A stretch of DNA of 64,000 bases, taken from positions 8,302,275 through 8,366,274 of the forward strand of contig NC_134032.1 in assembly GCF_964204645.1 (NCBI RefSeq), written 5' to 3'. Origin of the DNA: Tubulanus polymorphus. Its lineage: Eukaryota; Nemertea; Palaeonemertea; Tubulaniformes; Tubulanidae. Each line of letters opens with the position of its first letter. Positions within the stretch are counted from its first letter, which is position 1. The notes below the pieces were generated by a model. It searched no databases and was not told the DNA's origin. It saw only the letters and a program-made list of their open reading frames with translations. Both the position numbers and the translations under genes were made by a program. This document shows positions 11,492 to 32,591 of this stretch, piece after piece.

Positions 11492-13880
11492 AAAACGTAC
11501 GACGCGCCGACAGCTACGTGTTCCTTCGAAGAAGCGGTGCAAATGTTAGTATTTTTTCGATTTTGTCGTTATTTCGTAGTCGCTGTGTTCTCCGTATGCC
11601 GTCAGTTCAACGGTACAACTCCTTGATTCCTTGAAAACTCCTTCTAAACCAAAAATATTTTTCTAGGTACTTGTCGAGAACATAAGTGAGAATAATTGAG
11701 AATTGAGTTCTAACGAACAACGTAATTACATTTACTTACACTACACTTTACGGATTGACATAGGCTCTGCTCGCGAGAGCTGTAAAACGACCACTGCCGT
11801 ACCCATACCATACAGTCGATCATGCGCACTAATCGTGGTGCGAAAACCTTGGCGGGAAAATATTCCTGACAGTACTTGAATATCCTTGAATTTAAGCAAA
11901 ATGCCCAAAAGTCCTTAAAAACGCCTTGAATTTTGAGAAATTGGCAATTTTTTGGCTCTAGGCCTAGTTATTATATACACAGATTCCATCGATTGAATGG
12001 TTTACTGATAAAAACAGTACCACTGTGGCTGCTGAAATAGCAAGGCTTTCAATGCTCCACAAAATTCAGCTCGATTTCGGTGTAATCTTCTATTTTTCAC
12101 ATTACCTCAATATATTTCAAAGCGATTATCAACATTGATAGAATATTGACATCCGCTCTTGTGGGGGCAGCTGTTAATTTTTTAAGGGATAACTGATTTT
12201 CAGAGGGGTGGATGTAAAAATGTTGCGGAGAACACTGCGTGAAAATTATGGTTCTCTCTGAGGAAGAATTTTCAGCATAGCTAAGCAAAATTATGTTAAG
12301 TTACTAATGACGATCTTACTCTAATGATTCATTAAAGTAACTGATGACAGCCTTTCATTAACCCTTTCAGCGCTGACTAATTTATACCCGAAAGTGCTGA
12401 AGATGATACATTGTATGAGAAAAATCTTCCAAATGCCACTCCAGTGTGTTGAATAATGGGCATGTCGCTACAGTGCGTCTACACCATCCTGCGGTGTATC
12501 ATTAGTTACTAATATTTTACAATGTTTGACAGGTTATAGTCATTCAATAGGGATAGAAACTAATAACTAATAGGCCTATATGAATACACTACGATGCAGT
12601 GTACTAGCTAAGTCCATCACCAATTTATACATCGTACTGCGGTGTAGATGCACTGGAAGGGTAATGTTATGATTTATGATGACCTTCTCACGCTTGATGA
12701 CTTCAATGATATGATTTGATTGTAGTTACATTTGTGAAACAGGGCCGTATTGTTTGAAATGTTATTTATCACTTACCCGATCACTTACTTTACTTTGTCT
12801 ACACGAACTGTTGCCTATTTGGATGTCTGGCGAAAACTCAAAATGTACATTCGATTAATTTCAAAATAATTGTTAAATAAATGCGTTATCATTAAAAATT
12901 GTTGTTACGTTTAATTCATTCGCCAGGAGCCACAGTGAATAACCAGTGCTTGTTGCTCCTGACAGTCTTTTGGGCAGTTTATCAAGACAATCAGGACAAA
13001 TATCAGTCTTAAGTAGAGGGGAACTTACAGGCGTAACATGACTGAAATATGGATCTGCTTGAAAATTGTGAAAATAATATGAAAAGGTTAAAGAAGCATG
13101 TGAAAAATGCGAAGAAAAATATCCATCCCATCTACCGTGAGCTGTATGCAGCAAAAGCTGTGTAAAAGTTAACGAAATTTCACTTTTTTCCGTCCAAGTC
13201 GCGATCAGTAAATTCTTGTTATTGTACCCTGACGTGTAAAAAACGTGAAAAATCTGGAGCGAGGAAATTCATGTGAAAGATCCGGTGGTAGTTTGTTGTT
13301 AAAAAAGCAATATTGAGGATATGAAAAGGTGAAAATTTCAGAGTTCATCAGTCTCCCTTGACTGTCTTCATCAGTCTTGGAAAATGTTTCTTTAGGTGCT
13401 TGAAGCTCCCTTAATTTGAGCAAAATGTCAGGAACCCCTTCAATTTTTTTGAAAAAAGCAAAATAGAAATTTTCGTCTAGTTTATAGTTGTACAGTAGAC
13501 TATGCCTAAATCGATTAAGTTGGGATTCGTTTTTACCCAATTAGGCAGTGACCAAATTAGAAAACGAGTTAAGGTAGTGTAAAGGATGAACATTTGCTCA
13601 CAGAACTACAGAAAATGGTTTATACATGTACATATGAAAGTCATACAGACACTCCTTATATCCAGGAATGACTGTTCTGTAGGGACCCTGTCCTACCTTT
13701 GACGTCGGTTCGTATGTATGTGTAATTCTATAGTAGGATGATGAAATAATTGGATGGAAACGACTCAAAATTGAATGAATATTCAAGTATTCATTACGAG
13801 GAACAGCCCCGTTTGTTGCGCGCGTGCACGCCTGTCGGTGTAACTATGGTAACCTTCGGTGTTTGTTTGCCTATTTTCAG
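11492..13880. other. Sequence between cassettes A and B
   Basis: Contains a piggyBac-type MITE (12358-12663) and an AATAAA at 12876-12881. Otherwise it is AT-rich and I see no exon. Open frames at 12873-13154 and 13205-13540 on the minus strand have no coding character. Confidence 0.5.
12358..12663. mobile_element. piggyBac-like MITE
   Basis: It begins TTAA-ccctttcagcgctgac and ends gcactggaaggg; the right-hand TTAA has become gtaa. It is closely related to the intact TTAA-flanked copy at 19482-19772, with the same internal words such as ctgcggtgtaga. Confidence 0.65.
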
Positions 13881-14296
13881 ACGGCGGTCGACGAATCGCA
13901 GCGGACGACGACAACGACGAGGTTACCGTGGTTACCGAGCATCGGCAGCACGCGACGCGTCGAGAAACGACGTATGACGACCCCCGTATATACGGTCTAC
14001 CGGCGCGACATTTCCAGCAGAGACAAGTCGCGCTCGATCGGATGATGAATTCGACGGTTCGAACCGCAGCGGTCGCTTCTCCCGGTACCGCGGCGTCAAT
14101 GCAGCACGTCTGCCATATTTGCGATAAGCATTTCAGTTACAAGTCGAATTTGTGGCGGCACATGAGTTTACACCCGGGAGTGTCGCCGTTCTCGTGTCGA
14201 ATTTGTCAGAAGAGCTATCGCAACGCGAACAACCTGAGAACTCACATGTTGAAAACGCACAGCGACCAGATGGATAGACTCGTGAGTTTATTCTGA
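13881..14296 (+). CDS. Cassette B: two C2H2 zinc fingers
   Basis: A strong acceptor (tgcctattttcag) opens this exon in phase 1, matching the shared donor at 7750, and the frame ends at TGA 14294-14296, giving a 384-aa isoform. After an acidic then basic linker come two classical fingers: CHICDKHFSYKSNLWRHMSLH and CRICQKSYRNANNLRTHMLKTH (positions roughly 318-370). The Y/F-K-S-N-L pattern is like BTB-zinc-finger variable exons of insects. A GTGAGT at 14282 could act as a donor (phase 0), but the next known acceptor (16928) is phase 1, so use of the in-frame stop is the simpler reading. The exon end seeds a 70-bp tandem array directly downstream. DNA binding is the expected role. Confidence 0.75.
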
Positions 14297-15125
14297 GAAC
14301 CCGCGTGAAACTCACATGTTGAAAACTCACAGCGACCAGACGGATAGACTCGTGAGTTTATTCTGAGACCCCGCGTGAAACCCACATGTTGAAAACTCAC
14401 AGCGACCAGACGGATAGACTCGTGAGTTTATTCTGAGACCCCGCGTGAAACCCACATGTTGAAAACTCACAGCGACCAGACGGATAGACTCGTGAGTTTA
14501 TTCTGAGACCCCGCGTGAAACCCACATGTTGAAAACTCACAGCGACCAGAAGGATAGACTCGTGAGTTTATTCTGAGACCCCGCGTGAAACCCACATGTT
14601 GAAAACTCACAGCGACCAGAAGGATAGACTCGTGAGTTTATTCTGAGACCCCGCGTGAAACCCACATGTTGAAAACTCACAGCGACCAGACGGATAGACT
14701 CGTGAGTTTATTCTGAGAACCCGCGTGAAACTCACATGTTGAAAACGCACAGCGACCAGATGGATAGACTCGTGAGTTTATTCTGAGAACCCGCGTGAAA
14801 CTCACATGTTGAAAACTCACAGCGACCAGACGGATAGACTCGTGAGTTTATTCTGAGACCCCGCGTGAAACTCACATGTTGAAAACTCACAGCGACCAGA
14901 TGGATAGACTCGTGAGTTCATTCTGAGAACCCGCATGAAACTCACATGTTGAAAACGCACAGCGACCAGATGGATAGACTCGTGAGTTTATTCTGAGAAC
15001 CCGCGTGAAACTCACATGTTGAAAACTCACAGCGACCAGATGGATAGACTCGTGAGTTTATTCTGAGAACACACGTGAAACTCACATGTTGAAAACGCAC
15101 AGCGAATTGATGGATAAACTCATGA
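14241..15125 (+). repeat. 70-bp minisatellite containing an exon end and donor
   Basis: GTGAGT donors recur exactly 70 bp apart at 14282, 14352, 14422 and so on to 15052 (12 copies), with a decayed ATGAGT at 15122. Each unit carries the last roughly 45 bp of the zinc-finger exon (cacatgttgaaaac, agcgaccaga, ggatagactc), the donor and about 25 bp of what follows. Copies are over 90 percent alike and differ at a few shared sites (tggatag/cggatag, gaaaacgcac/gaaaactcac), so array turnover is recent. Since 70 is not a multiple of three and each unit has an in-frame TGA, this is not a protein repeat. Confidence 0.95.
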
Positions 15126-15167
15126 GTTTATTCTCACAAGTTGAAATAACTCGCATGTTATAACTCA

Positions 15168-15277
15168 GGACCCAGTTCCACAGTTGTGAATTAGAGTTAA
15201 CTCTGAGTTGAAATTAGTTCATTTTCAATGTTTTAACTCAGAGTAAAATTTTAACTCACGACTGTGGAACTGGGTCC
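15168..15277. repeat. Palindromic GGACCCAGTTCCACAG element
   Basis: The two ends are perfect reverse complements over about 16 bp and the interior is rich in gttaactc/gagttaac. Fragments with ccagttccac or gtggaactgg also occur near 30,690, 32,573, 36,107 and 46,916, which suggests a dispersed foldback family. Confidence 0.65.
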
Positions 15278-16239
15278 GGATGTTTATAACTCACATGTTG
15301 AAAGCTCGCAGTGACCAGATGGATAAAACTCTTGAGTTCATTCCGAGAATTCGCGTGTTGAAAACTCACACTGACCCGATGGATAAACTCGCAATTTAAT
15401 TCTGAGAACTCACATGTTGAAAGCTTGCAGTGAGTTTAAACTCGAGACTCTTATTATGTCAAAAGCTCACATTCACAATTGCTGATCAACTCATGCTGAG
15501 CGGTCACTACTCTCAATGGGACTGCCTACCATACTTCAAGGCCTCAGAATTTCTGGTTAAAAAAATCCATAGATAACTGAATGAATTTCAGACTGCACGA
15601 TTAGTCAAGATATGCACTAATAATCTTTACAATTTAATATGTCAATAACTTTAATGGTCATATTTTTTATTGATTTAGAATTTGATTTCTCATCATTATA
15701 CATTGTACATTATTTTTGATTACGACAATTGAGATTTGTGTAAGATTAAACATTGATTTCAATGCTAACTAAAAATAAACTATAAAGGCTGAAGATCATC
15801 AGTTTAAATTCTGATTATTTTAACCTTGAATCTTATGATTTCAATAGAATGTTTATGTTTGAAATATGTTCATGCTTGTTCTTGGTGAACCAAACCTTGA
15901 AGTAACAGGGTACCCCACAGCGCTACTGTCAGGGGTGGATTCAGGGGCATGTTGTGACCATGTCGACCAATAAAAAGGGCATATATTCTTAATCTAGGGC
16001 GGAAAGGCATATCAGCAAAATTTTTGAAATTTTCTATCATTTTAGAGCTTTCTGAGCATCTCTGAGAGGCATTTAGTCAAGAAACATTATATATTTAGGG
16101 AAAATATCTATTGTGTATCTCAGGTGGGCACTTAAAAATTCTGACTGTGTCGGGCGATACGGTCGACACGGCCTAAATCTGCCCCTGACTGTGGCAATTG
16201 AGGATTCCACGTATGGCAGGCGAAGATCCGCAAGGTTCA

Positions 16240-16408
16240 CTAGGGGATCATTCATTTATTACGTACGCCCAAAATTTGAATTTTTCAACCCCCCTCCCCT
16301 CTACTCAAAATCGACCATTTTTTCATATACATTAAGCATTACAGTACGCAATTGCACTGACCCCTCCCTCCTCTCCTAATGCGTACGTAATAAATGAATG
16401 ACCCCTAG
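16240..16408. mobile_element. Short MITE with 27-bp terminal inverted repeats
   Basis: The left end ctaggggatcattcattt, continuing through tattacgtacgc, is mirrored at the right end (gcgtacgtaataaatgaatg then acccctag). The interior of about 115 bp has no coding content. Confidence 0.7.
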
Positions 16409-16927
16409 TACATGTAGATAGTTGGTCTTCCACCAATTTCTTCTACAAATCTAAATGAACTTTTCTCTTAAATGAATCAATTTAATTTATGAAAACTATA
16501 CCGAGTAGAAGACCACACTTCACTGTATATCGCACCCCAAGAGCGGCTTCGACTACAGACATCAAATTGACAGCTGCTTTTACAGGGTCCCTACGACCCC
16601 TCGATTCTTTATCAAAAACTTCATAGAGGAAATGCTTTTAAATGGTGCTTGAAACTCCTTTAATTCAAACAAAATGCTCGAAACTCCTTCATTTTTGAGA
16701 AATAGGCAAGTGGAAATTTCATTTATTTTGCTTACAAAGCCACCCAGATAATACTAGCTAGATAAACAGTACCGGTTTAGGTGGAGTCTAAAGTAATTGG
16801 GACTAGTAATGTCGAAATTTGAAATTATTCCCTTATATCCAGGAATGACTGACCTATTTTAATAATAATGTTACCGTGCGTTGAATAGATGAATGTAAAA
16901 CTTTGTTTTTCGTTTTATTTTTTGCAG

Positions 16928-17849
16928 CGTACACGACGACATGGAATATGAATCGAAGGCTCGTACGAGGGTCGAGTTTATACGATAAAGTCATCAAAGC
17001 GGTGTGCGGTATACCGGGTCCGGCCGCGTTACCCAGGACCATACAACGTCGCATCAAGGGCTCTAAAATTCAGGAAATTCGAGGTAAATTGAAACTGTTT
17101 TTGTTTTAGGGTTTCGTTCGCCAAAGTAAGTCAAATAAAAGTAGCCACCATGTTCTGCTATTGTTATTCCAAATCAGGGAGGGATTTAGGGGAGGTTGCC
17201 CTTTTTGTGAAATCAAAGATCATTAAAACCTGTTTAAATTTGTTACTTATCCTTTCAAAAATTGCATTTTTCAAACATATTTCTAAGAATATCTAATAGC
17301 ATTGGTGGGACTCCTCTAGTAGCCTATGAAATGGCTGCTTTATCTGAAAAATGCCTTTTTCTTCTGGACCCCAGTCTTCCAAATTCACTTTGTCTATGGT
17401 CAGCCCTAGTCAGTAGGCCTAACCTGTCTGGTTGGATAATTTCACAAACCACAGTACATTGGTTTAAGCCCATCCGATTATTAAGCTTACCACCAACGAT
17501 GCCTGCAAATTCATTACCACCAATGATAGGTAGGCCTACTAACTATGGGGTCCGCCGCTGCAAATATGATATTGTCTATTTTACAGACGAACTTTGTCGT
17601 TTGGGTCGGCACGGTTTCGGCAAATTGAGCACGGTCGAAATCGGCGGGTCGCTGCGATCGTTATTCTTCAAAACTCCGCCCACCGCTGTGAATCCTGCCG
17701 CATTGAATACGTATTTGGTGAAGGCGCGGATGTCGCTTTTCGAGTACGAACTGTGTTTCAACGACGCCAATCAGACGGAACGATCCATCAAAGAAGCGTG
17801 TTTACTTCATCACCCGCAGAAACAATTTCTCGCTAAATTTTGGCGGTGA
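16928..17849 (+). CDS. Cassette C: unrecognised C-terminal module
   Basis: Exons 16928-17083 and 17587-17849 have excellent acceptors (cgttttattttttgcag and attgtctattttacag), join in phase 1 (cga g / ac gaa) and end at TGA 17847-17849. The first exon enters in phase 1, so it fits the shared donor at 7750 and yields a 385-aa isoform. The module starts YTTTWNMNRRLVRG, has helical-looking stretches (SLYDKVIKAVCG, KIQEIRDELCRLGRHGFG) and a SLRSLFFKTPP motif, and ends FLAKFWR. I recognise no domain; BEN and DUF4806 were considered and do not fit. An AATAAA at 18027-18032, about 180 bp past the stop, suits the 3' end of the whole locus. Confidence 0.65.
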
Positions 17850-18026
17850 CGAGATCGAGTGCCTTTTACGCACATGCCCCGACTCAGTTTCACAAATTAA
17901 GTTAATCGTCGATTCAGGATCACTGTATTATGTTTTACTGAGCTTGATGGATGGGTTTTATTCAAATTTTTGGTTTTTCGCTATTGTTGCGTCTGGAAAG
18001 ATCTTTTTCTGCGAATAATTTATTAT

Positions 18027-18032
18027 AATAAA
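18027..18032 (+). terminator. Poly(A) signal AATAAA
   Basis: AATAAA lies about 180 bp after the cassette C stop in an AT-rich tract. It is the likely 3' end of the cassette gene, before DRC1 starts at 18674. Confidence 0.6.
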
Positions 18033-18595
18033 ATATATCTAATTAACTATTGTATTATTGACAATGAAATATATAATGATTGTTTTTAATATATTATTTG
18101 GTATATAATATGCTTGTTTAATTTCTGTTCATCGGAGAAAATTGTACTGGTCCGGTCCGCCGGCCCGCCGTGGTGGCCCACTATTAATAGGTTTTGATGT
18201 ACCAACATCCGTTCATAGTACGACTGAGATTAAGATTAGTTCACATCTGGCAACGGTTGGTAACATAAGCGTTGGAATATCTATGAAATATGTTCACTTT
18301 AATAAATATCTCTCAAGTTTCACGCTACTGTGTTATCTTCAAAAAATCAAAAATTTCCTTTTGTTAAATCTGTGCATGTCCATATATATCCTATGTTTAT
18401 TCGTACTGTTATGAAAATGCATTTTTCTTTTCTTCGTTTATAATATTTGTATTGTTCTTGTATTTATTACTGTATTTAACCAATAAATGATTTGCTTGTT
18501 TTTTTTATATTAAGGTGTAATAAAGTAATTTTGAATTTGATCCAAATTGGCTGGCAGTTTTTTCTTTGTAGTAGGTGGCAGCACGAGCCGGTCTA

Positions 18596-18608
18596 TATGC
18601 CTAGCAAC
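18596..18608 (+). promoter_or_regulatory. Possible RFX X-box upstream of DRC1
   Basis: tatgcc-t-agcaac resembles the X-box (GTNRCC-N-RGYAAC), with an intact right half and a left half that keeps RCC. It lies 66 bp before the DRC1 ATG. RFX factors drive ciliary genes, so position and gene type agree. Confidence 0.45.
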
Positions 18609-18673
18609 CCGATATAAACAACTCAGCCCTCACTCACTGAAATTATCCATCTCAATTTCTTCAGGCGATTAAA

Positions 18674-29376
<10,703 letters not shown>

Positions 29377-30930
29377 AATATCTGCCCGCCTTACAGCCCC
29401 GCCCCGGACGAGCCCCACGATCTTAAACTCACATATCTACCGTGGGATGTCTGGAAATTAGTTCACAATTTATTCCCGATCCGAGAATTATTATCGATGT
29501 TTATTTATGAACCGTGGGACGTCTGGAAGATACTAGCAATATTTTGAAATTCTAGAGGAGGCTATCCATAAGGTATGTACGCATGGAATATTGACTCGGA
29601 GATGATTCCTTTTCAAAATCAGGCCTATTTTGAATGCCTCTTTTACTTGGTCTAGCTCTAAAATTGGTGAAGTTAAAATATTTTTGGAAAGATTTCAAAA
29701 TTTTTCCTCCAATCCTTTTCTGGGTACGTAGGCCTATATGGTCAAATTTTTATGGACTCAACACATCCGAGTTCCTGATTCTCAACTGAAGACTACCGGT
29801 TAGTGAAATACTTGCGGCCCCAACTTTAAGGTCCTGCTCAGAAATGCGTACATATCTGATTGATACACTTTGTCTAGTATCTTGAATTGTTGTTAATTGG
29901 GGCTGTTATAGGCAATGGCATGAACAAAATTTTCTCGCTGAAAAAAGAGAAAATATTATTTTCCTGAAGTATCGAAAATTGAAAAAGTCAAATACGCAGT
30001 ATAGAAATTTTATTTTATTGATACAAAATAAGAATTATCTAAATATATTTGTAAGGAAAAAATTTGGCTTACGTTTCCGTCCATTTTAAATACAGTAGAA
30101 ACAGCGTTTTGATTTTATGGAATTAATTTGTTGATTTTTTTATAATAAAATATTGTTAATACACAATGTTCCTTTTAATACTCACTCATTGGTGGGTTGA
30201 ATATTGTAACGAAGAAGATTTTCTAATTCAACCATCGATGGACTGGTAGTATATACCCTAGGGTCAAATGATTGATGATGAAATATGAGTCAAAATTTCT
30301 ACTTAAATCCGGCCGAGTTTAGAAAATAATTTTCAGTGAAAAATATTTAACCCACCGCTGACTGTGGAAAAAAAATTCTTACGATTCCCTCCCTAATCAC
30401 GGGCAAGATTTTCCAGTCATTATTTTTGATTATTTCTAAAATGGAATTTTTGTCAACAATAAAATTCACACAAAATAGTTTTATCAATCTCTATAGTTTT
30501 TCACATTTCATTTTTTTCTTCATTCATTTATAGAGGCATTTCAGTCTAACAATATAATTATAATAATAACTTCTTAATAAGTTCTTATCCGAAAAAAATT
30601 TCGCTCACTGCGCTTTCTCCACTTGACTACACCATATTTATTGGCAAACACTACATGACAGGACCCTCAAAGTTTCTAAATTCCCAGGATCCAGTTCCAG
30701 TTGCCAGTTAGAAGTAACTCTTTGAGTTAAGATTACAGTATACGTAAATACAGTATAAGTAAATACATAATTAAATTAATGCCATTGTTAGGACAAATGA
30801 AAAAGAAACAAATTTGGCATTATAAAGAATGGTATTTTCATTGATTTAGAGTTAAATTGGGAAAATTTTTGCTCTAAAAATTGTTGGTTTTAAGTGAGCA
30901 GTGGTATTACTAGGGGTCCAGGGACACCAT
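29377..30930. other. DRC1 3' UTR and intergenic sequence
   Basis: After the DRC1 stop the sequence is AT-rich. An AATAAA at 30144-30149 is the best poly(A) signal, about 770 bp past the stop. I see no further exon or RNA gene up to the transposon at 30931. Confidence 0.5.
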
Positions 30931-32155
30931 GCCCACTTGGGAAGTGGTTTCAAATGCTTAACAATTTCAACATTCAACGCCCCCTGGTGACCATTTACAA
31001 AAACCAATGACCTTGAAACTCACCACAATCATAGAACATGTCAACAGCTACGATTTTGTAATTGATTGTGATAACAAAATATGCCTCGTACCAATTTAAT
31101 ATGGAAATACTAAGTCATTCTACTATTCAACGCCCCCTGGTGACCATATTCAAAACCCAATGACCTTGAAACTCACCACAATCATAGAACATGTCATGAA
31201 CTACAACTTTGCAATTGATCATGGTAACAAAATATGCCTAGGTACCAATATAATAAGGAAATACTAAGTTATTCTACTATTCAACGCCCCCTGGTGACCA
31301 TATAGAAAAACTTATGTCCTTAAAACTCGCAACAATCATAGATGATGTCATGAGCTACAACTTTCCAATTGATTGTGGTTACAAAATATGCATAGGTACG
31401 AATATAATAAAGAAATGCTAAGATATTGTATTATTCAACGCCCCCCTGGTGGCCATATACGAAATCCAATTACCTTGAAACTCACCACAATTATAGAACA
31501 CGTTATGAGCTACAACTTTCTAATTGATTGTGGTATCAAAATACGCTTAGGTATCAATATAATGTGGAAAAACTTTTTCCCACTTACGAATGAGTACTGG
31601 TGACACCAAGATGGCCGCCAATTGCGTCATAATTGGCTGATGAAAAATACCTGTCTCAGGTATAAAACATCCCTTTCCAAAGAATGCCCATCACAAATTG
31701 TAATGAGAAATGGCAAACCAGTAGGAAGCTACAGGACTCAGAATTCGGGCCAAAATTAACATTTTTGGGCACTAAAAAGGTCATAGGACGGCCATCTTGA
31801 GTCCGACCGACCCAATTTTTGTTATGTTGATGGGCCCTGGAGGGATTCACATATATCCGAAAGATCAAGGTAAATTGATCAAAGCGTCTTCAAAATTTCC
31901 CTCAAAAAGTTCAAAAATGTGTAAAAAGTGCTGATTTTGACGAACAACAATCATCAATATTATGGCTGCCAGTCGGCCATCTTGATTCTGACAGGGCCAG
32001 TTTTTGGGCTGAAGATGTGTCTAGGGTAGATACATGTGTAACCCAAATATCAAGACGTTACCTTGAAACGTCTTCAAAACTTCCCAAAATAACTGGATTC
32101 CGTCTACGGACGGACGACGGACGAAAAGTGAACGCAACTAAAGTCCCAAGTGGGC
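30931..32155 (+). mobile_element. Non-autonomous DNA element, copy 1
   Basis: The ends are inverted: gcccacttggga at 30931 and tcccaagtgggc at 32144-32155. The left part has about four diverged units of 140-155 bp (attcaacgccccctggtgacc, ttgaaactcaccacaat, gagctacaact...). The right part has caagatggccgcc/ccatcttga words and ggacggacgacggacg. No transposase frame exists. Copy 2 lies inverted at 54002-55226. Homology between copies extends about 18 bp left of 30931, so the true left end may be near 30913. Confidence 0.75.
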
Positions 32156-32591
32156 AAAAAAAAGGAAGGCTTTTCAAGCGGACTGTGACTGTAGTTCATT
32201 TTTGACGAGTCAAATCTGAACTCAGACCATGAAACTAGATCCTGATCTTTTCTTGTTACGAGTGGCAAGGCTCCAGCACCAGTTGACAAATAAATGATGA
32301 CGTCAGGCGCTAGACATCTGTCCTAAAGGCGACTACAAGCAGGGGACGGAGGTGCTCAAAGGTAGGGGCCACATTCTGAAATTCTACGAATTTCAGAATT
32401 ATCTAAATTATGTTATCCTTAAGGTACATCATCACTATTTGGAAACCATTTTTTGCCAAAATTATTGTATTTTATATTTTTTGATTAAATAGTAGTTCAA
32501 TATGTATACTATTGGAATTCAAAATGTTGAGGGGCAAAAAAACATCTAAGTGGTGTAATTCTGAATTCACCATGTGGAACTGAACCTCGGT

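Larger units (their letters stand above)
15126..16927. other. Decayed array, foldback and MITE upstream of cassette C
   Basis: Diverged remnants of the 70-bp unit continue to about 15,430. An inverted repeat at 15168-15277 (ggacccagttccacag ... ctgtggaactgggtcc) is embedded. An AATAAA lies near 15,773. A short MITE (16240-16408) follows. No exon is recognised. Confidence 0.6.

Noticed and set aside
14241-15125. Regular repeats suggesting a CRISPR-like array
   Set aside because: Units are head-to-tail with no unique spacers, and the unit derives from a eukaryotic exon end.
16113-16379. 88-codon frame between cassettes B and C
   Set aside because: It runs through the inverted ends of the MITE at 16240-16408 and has no splice context.
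17262-17586. Upstream extension of the open frame ahead of the cassette C terminal exon
   Set aside because: A strong acceptor at 17586 and matching phase from 17083 show that the coding part starts at 17587; the upstream part looks like intron.
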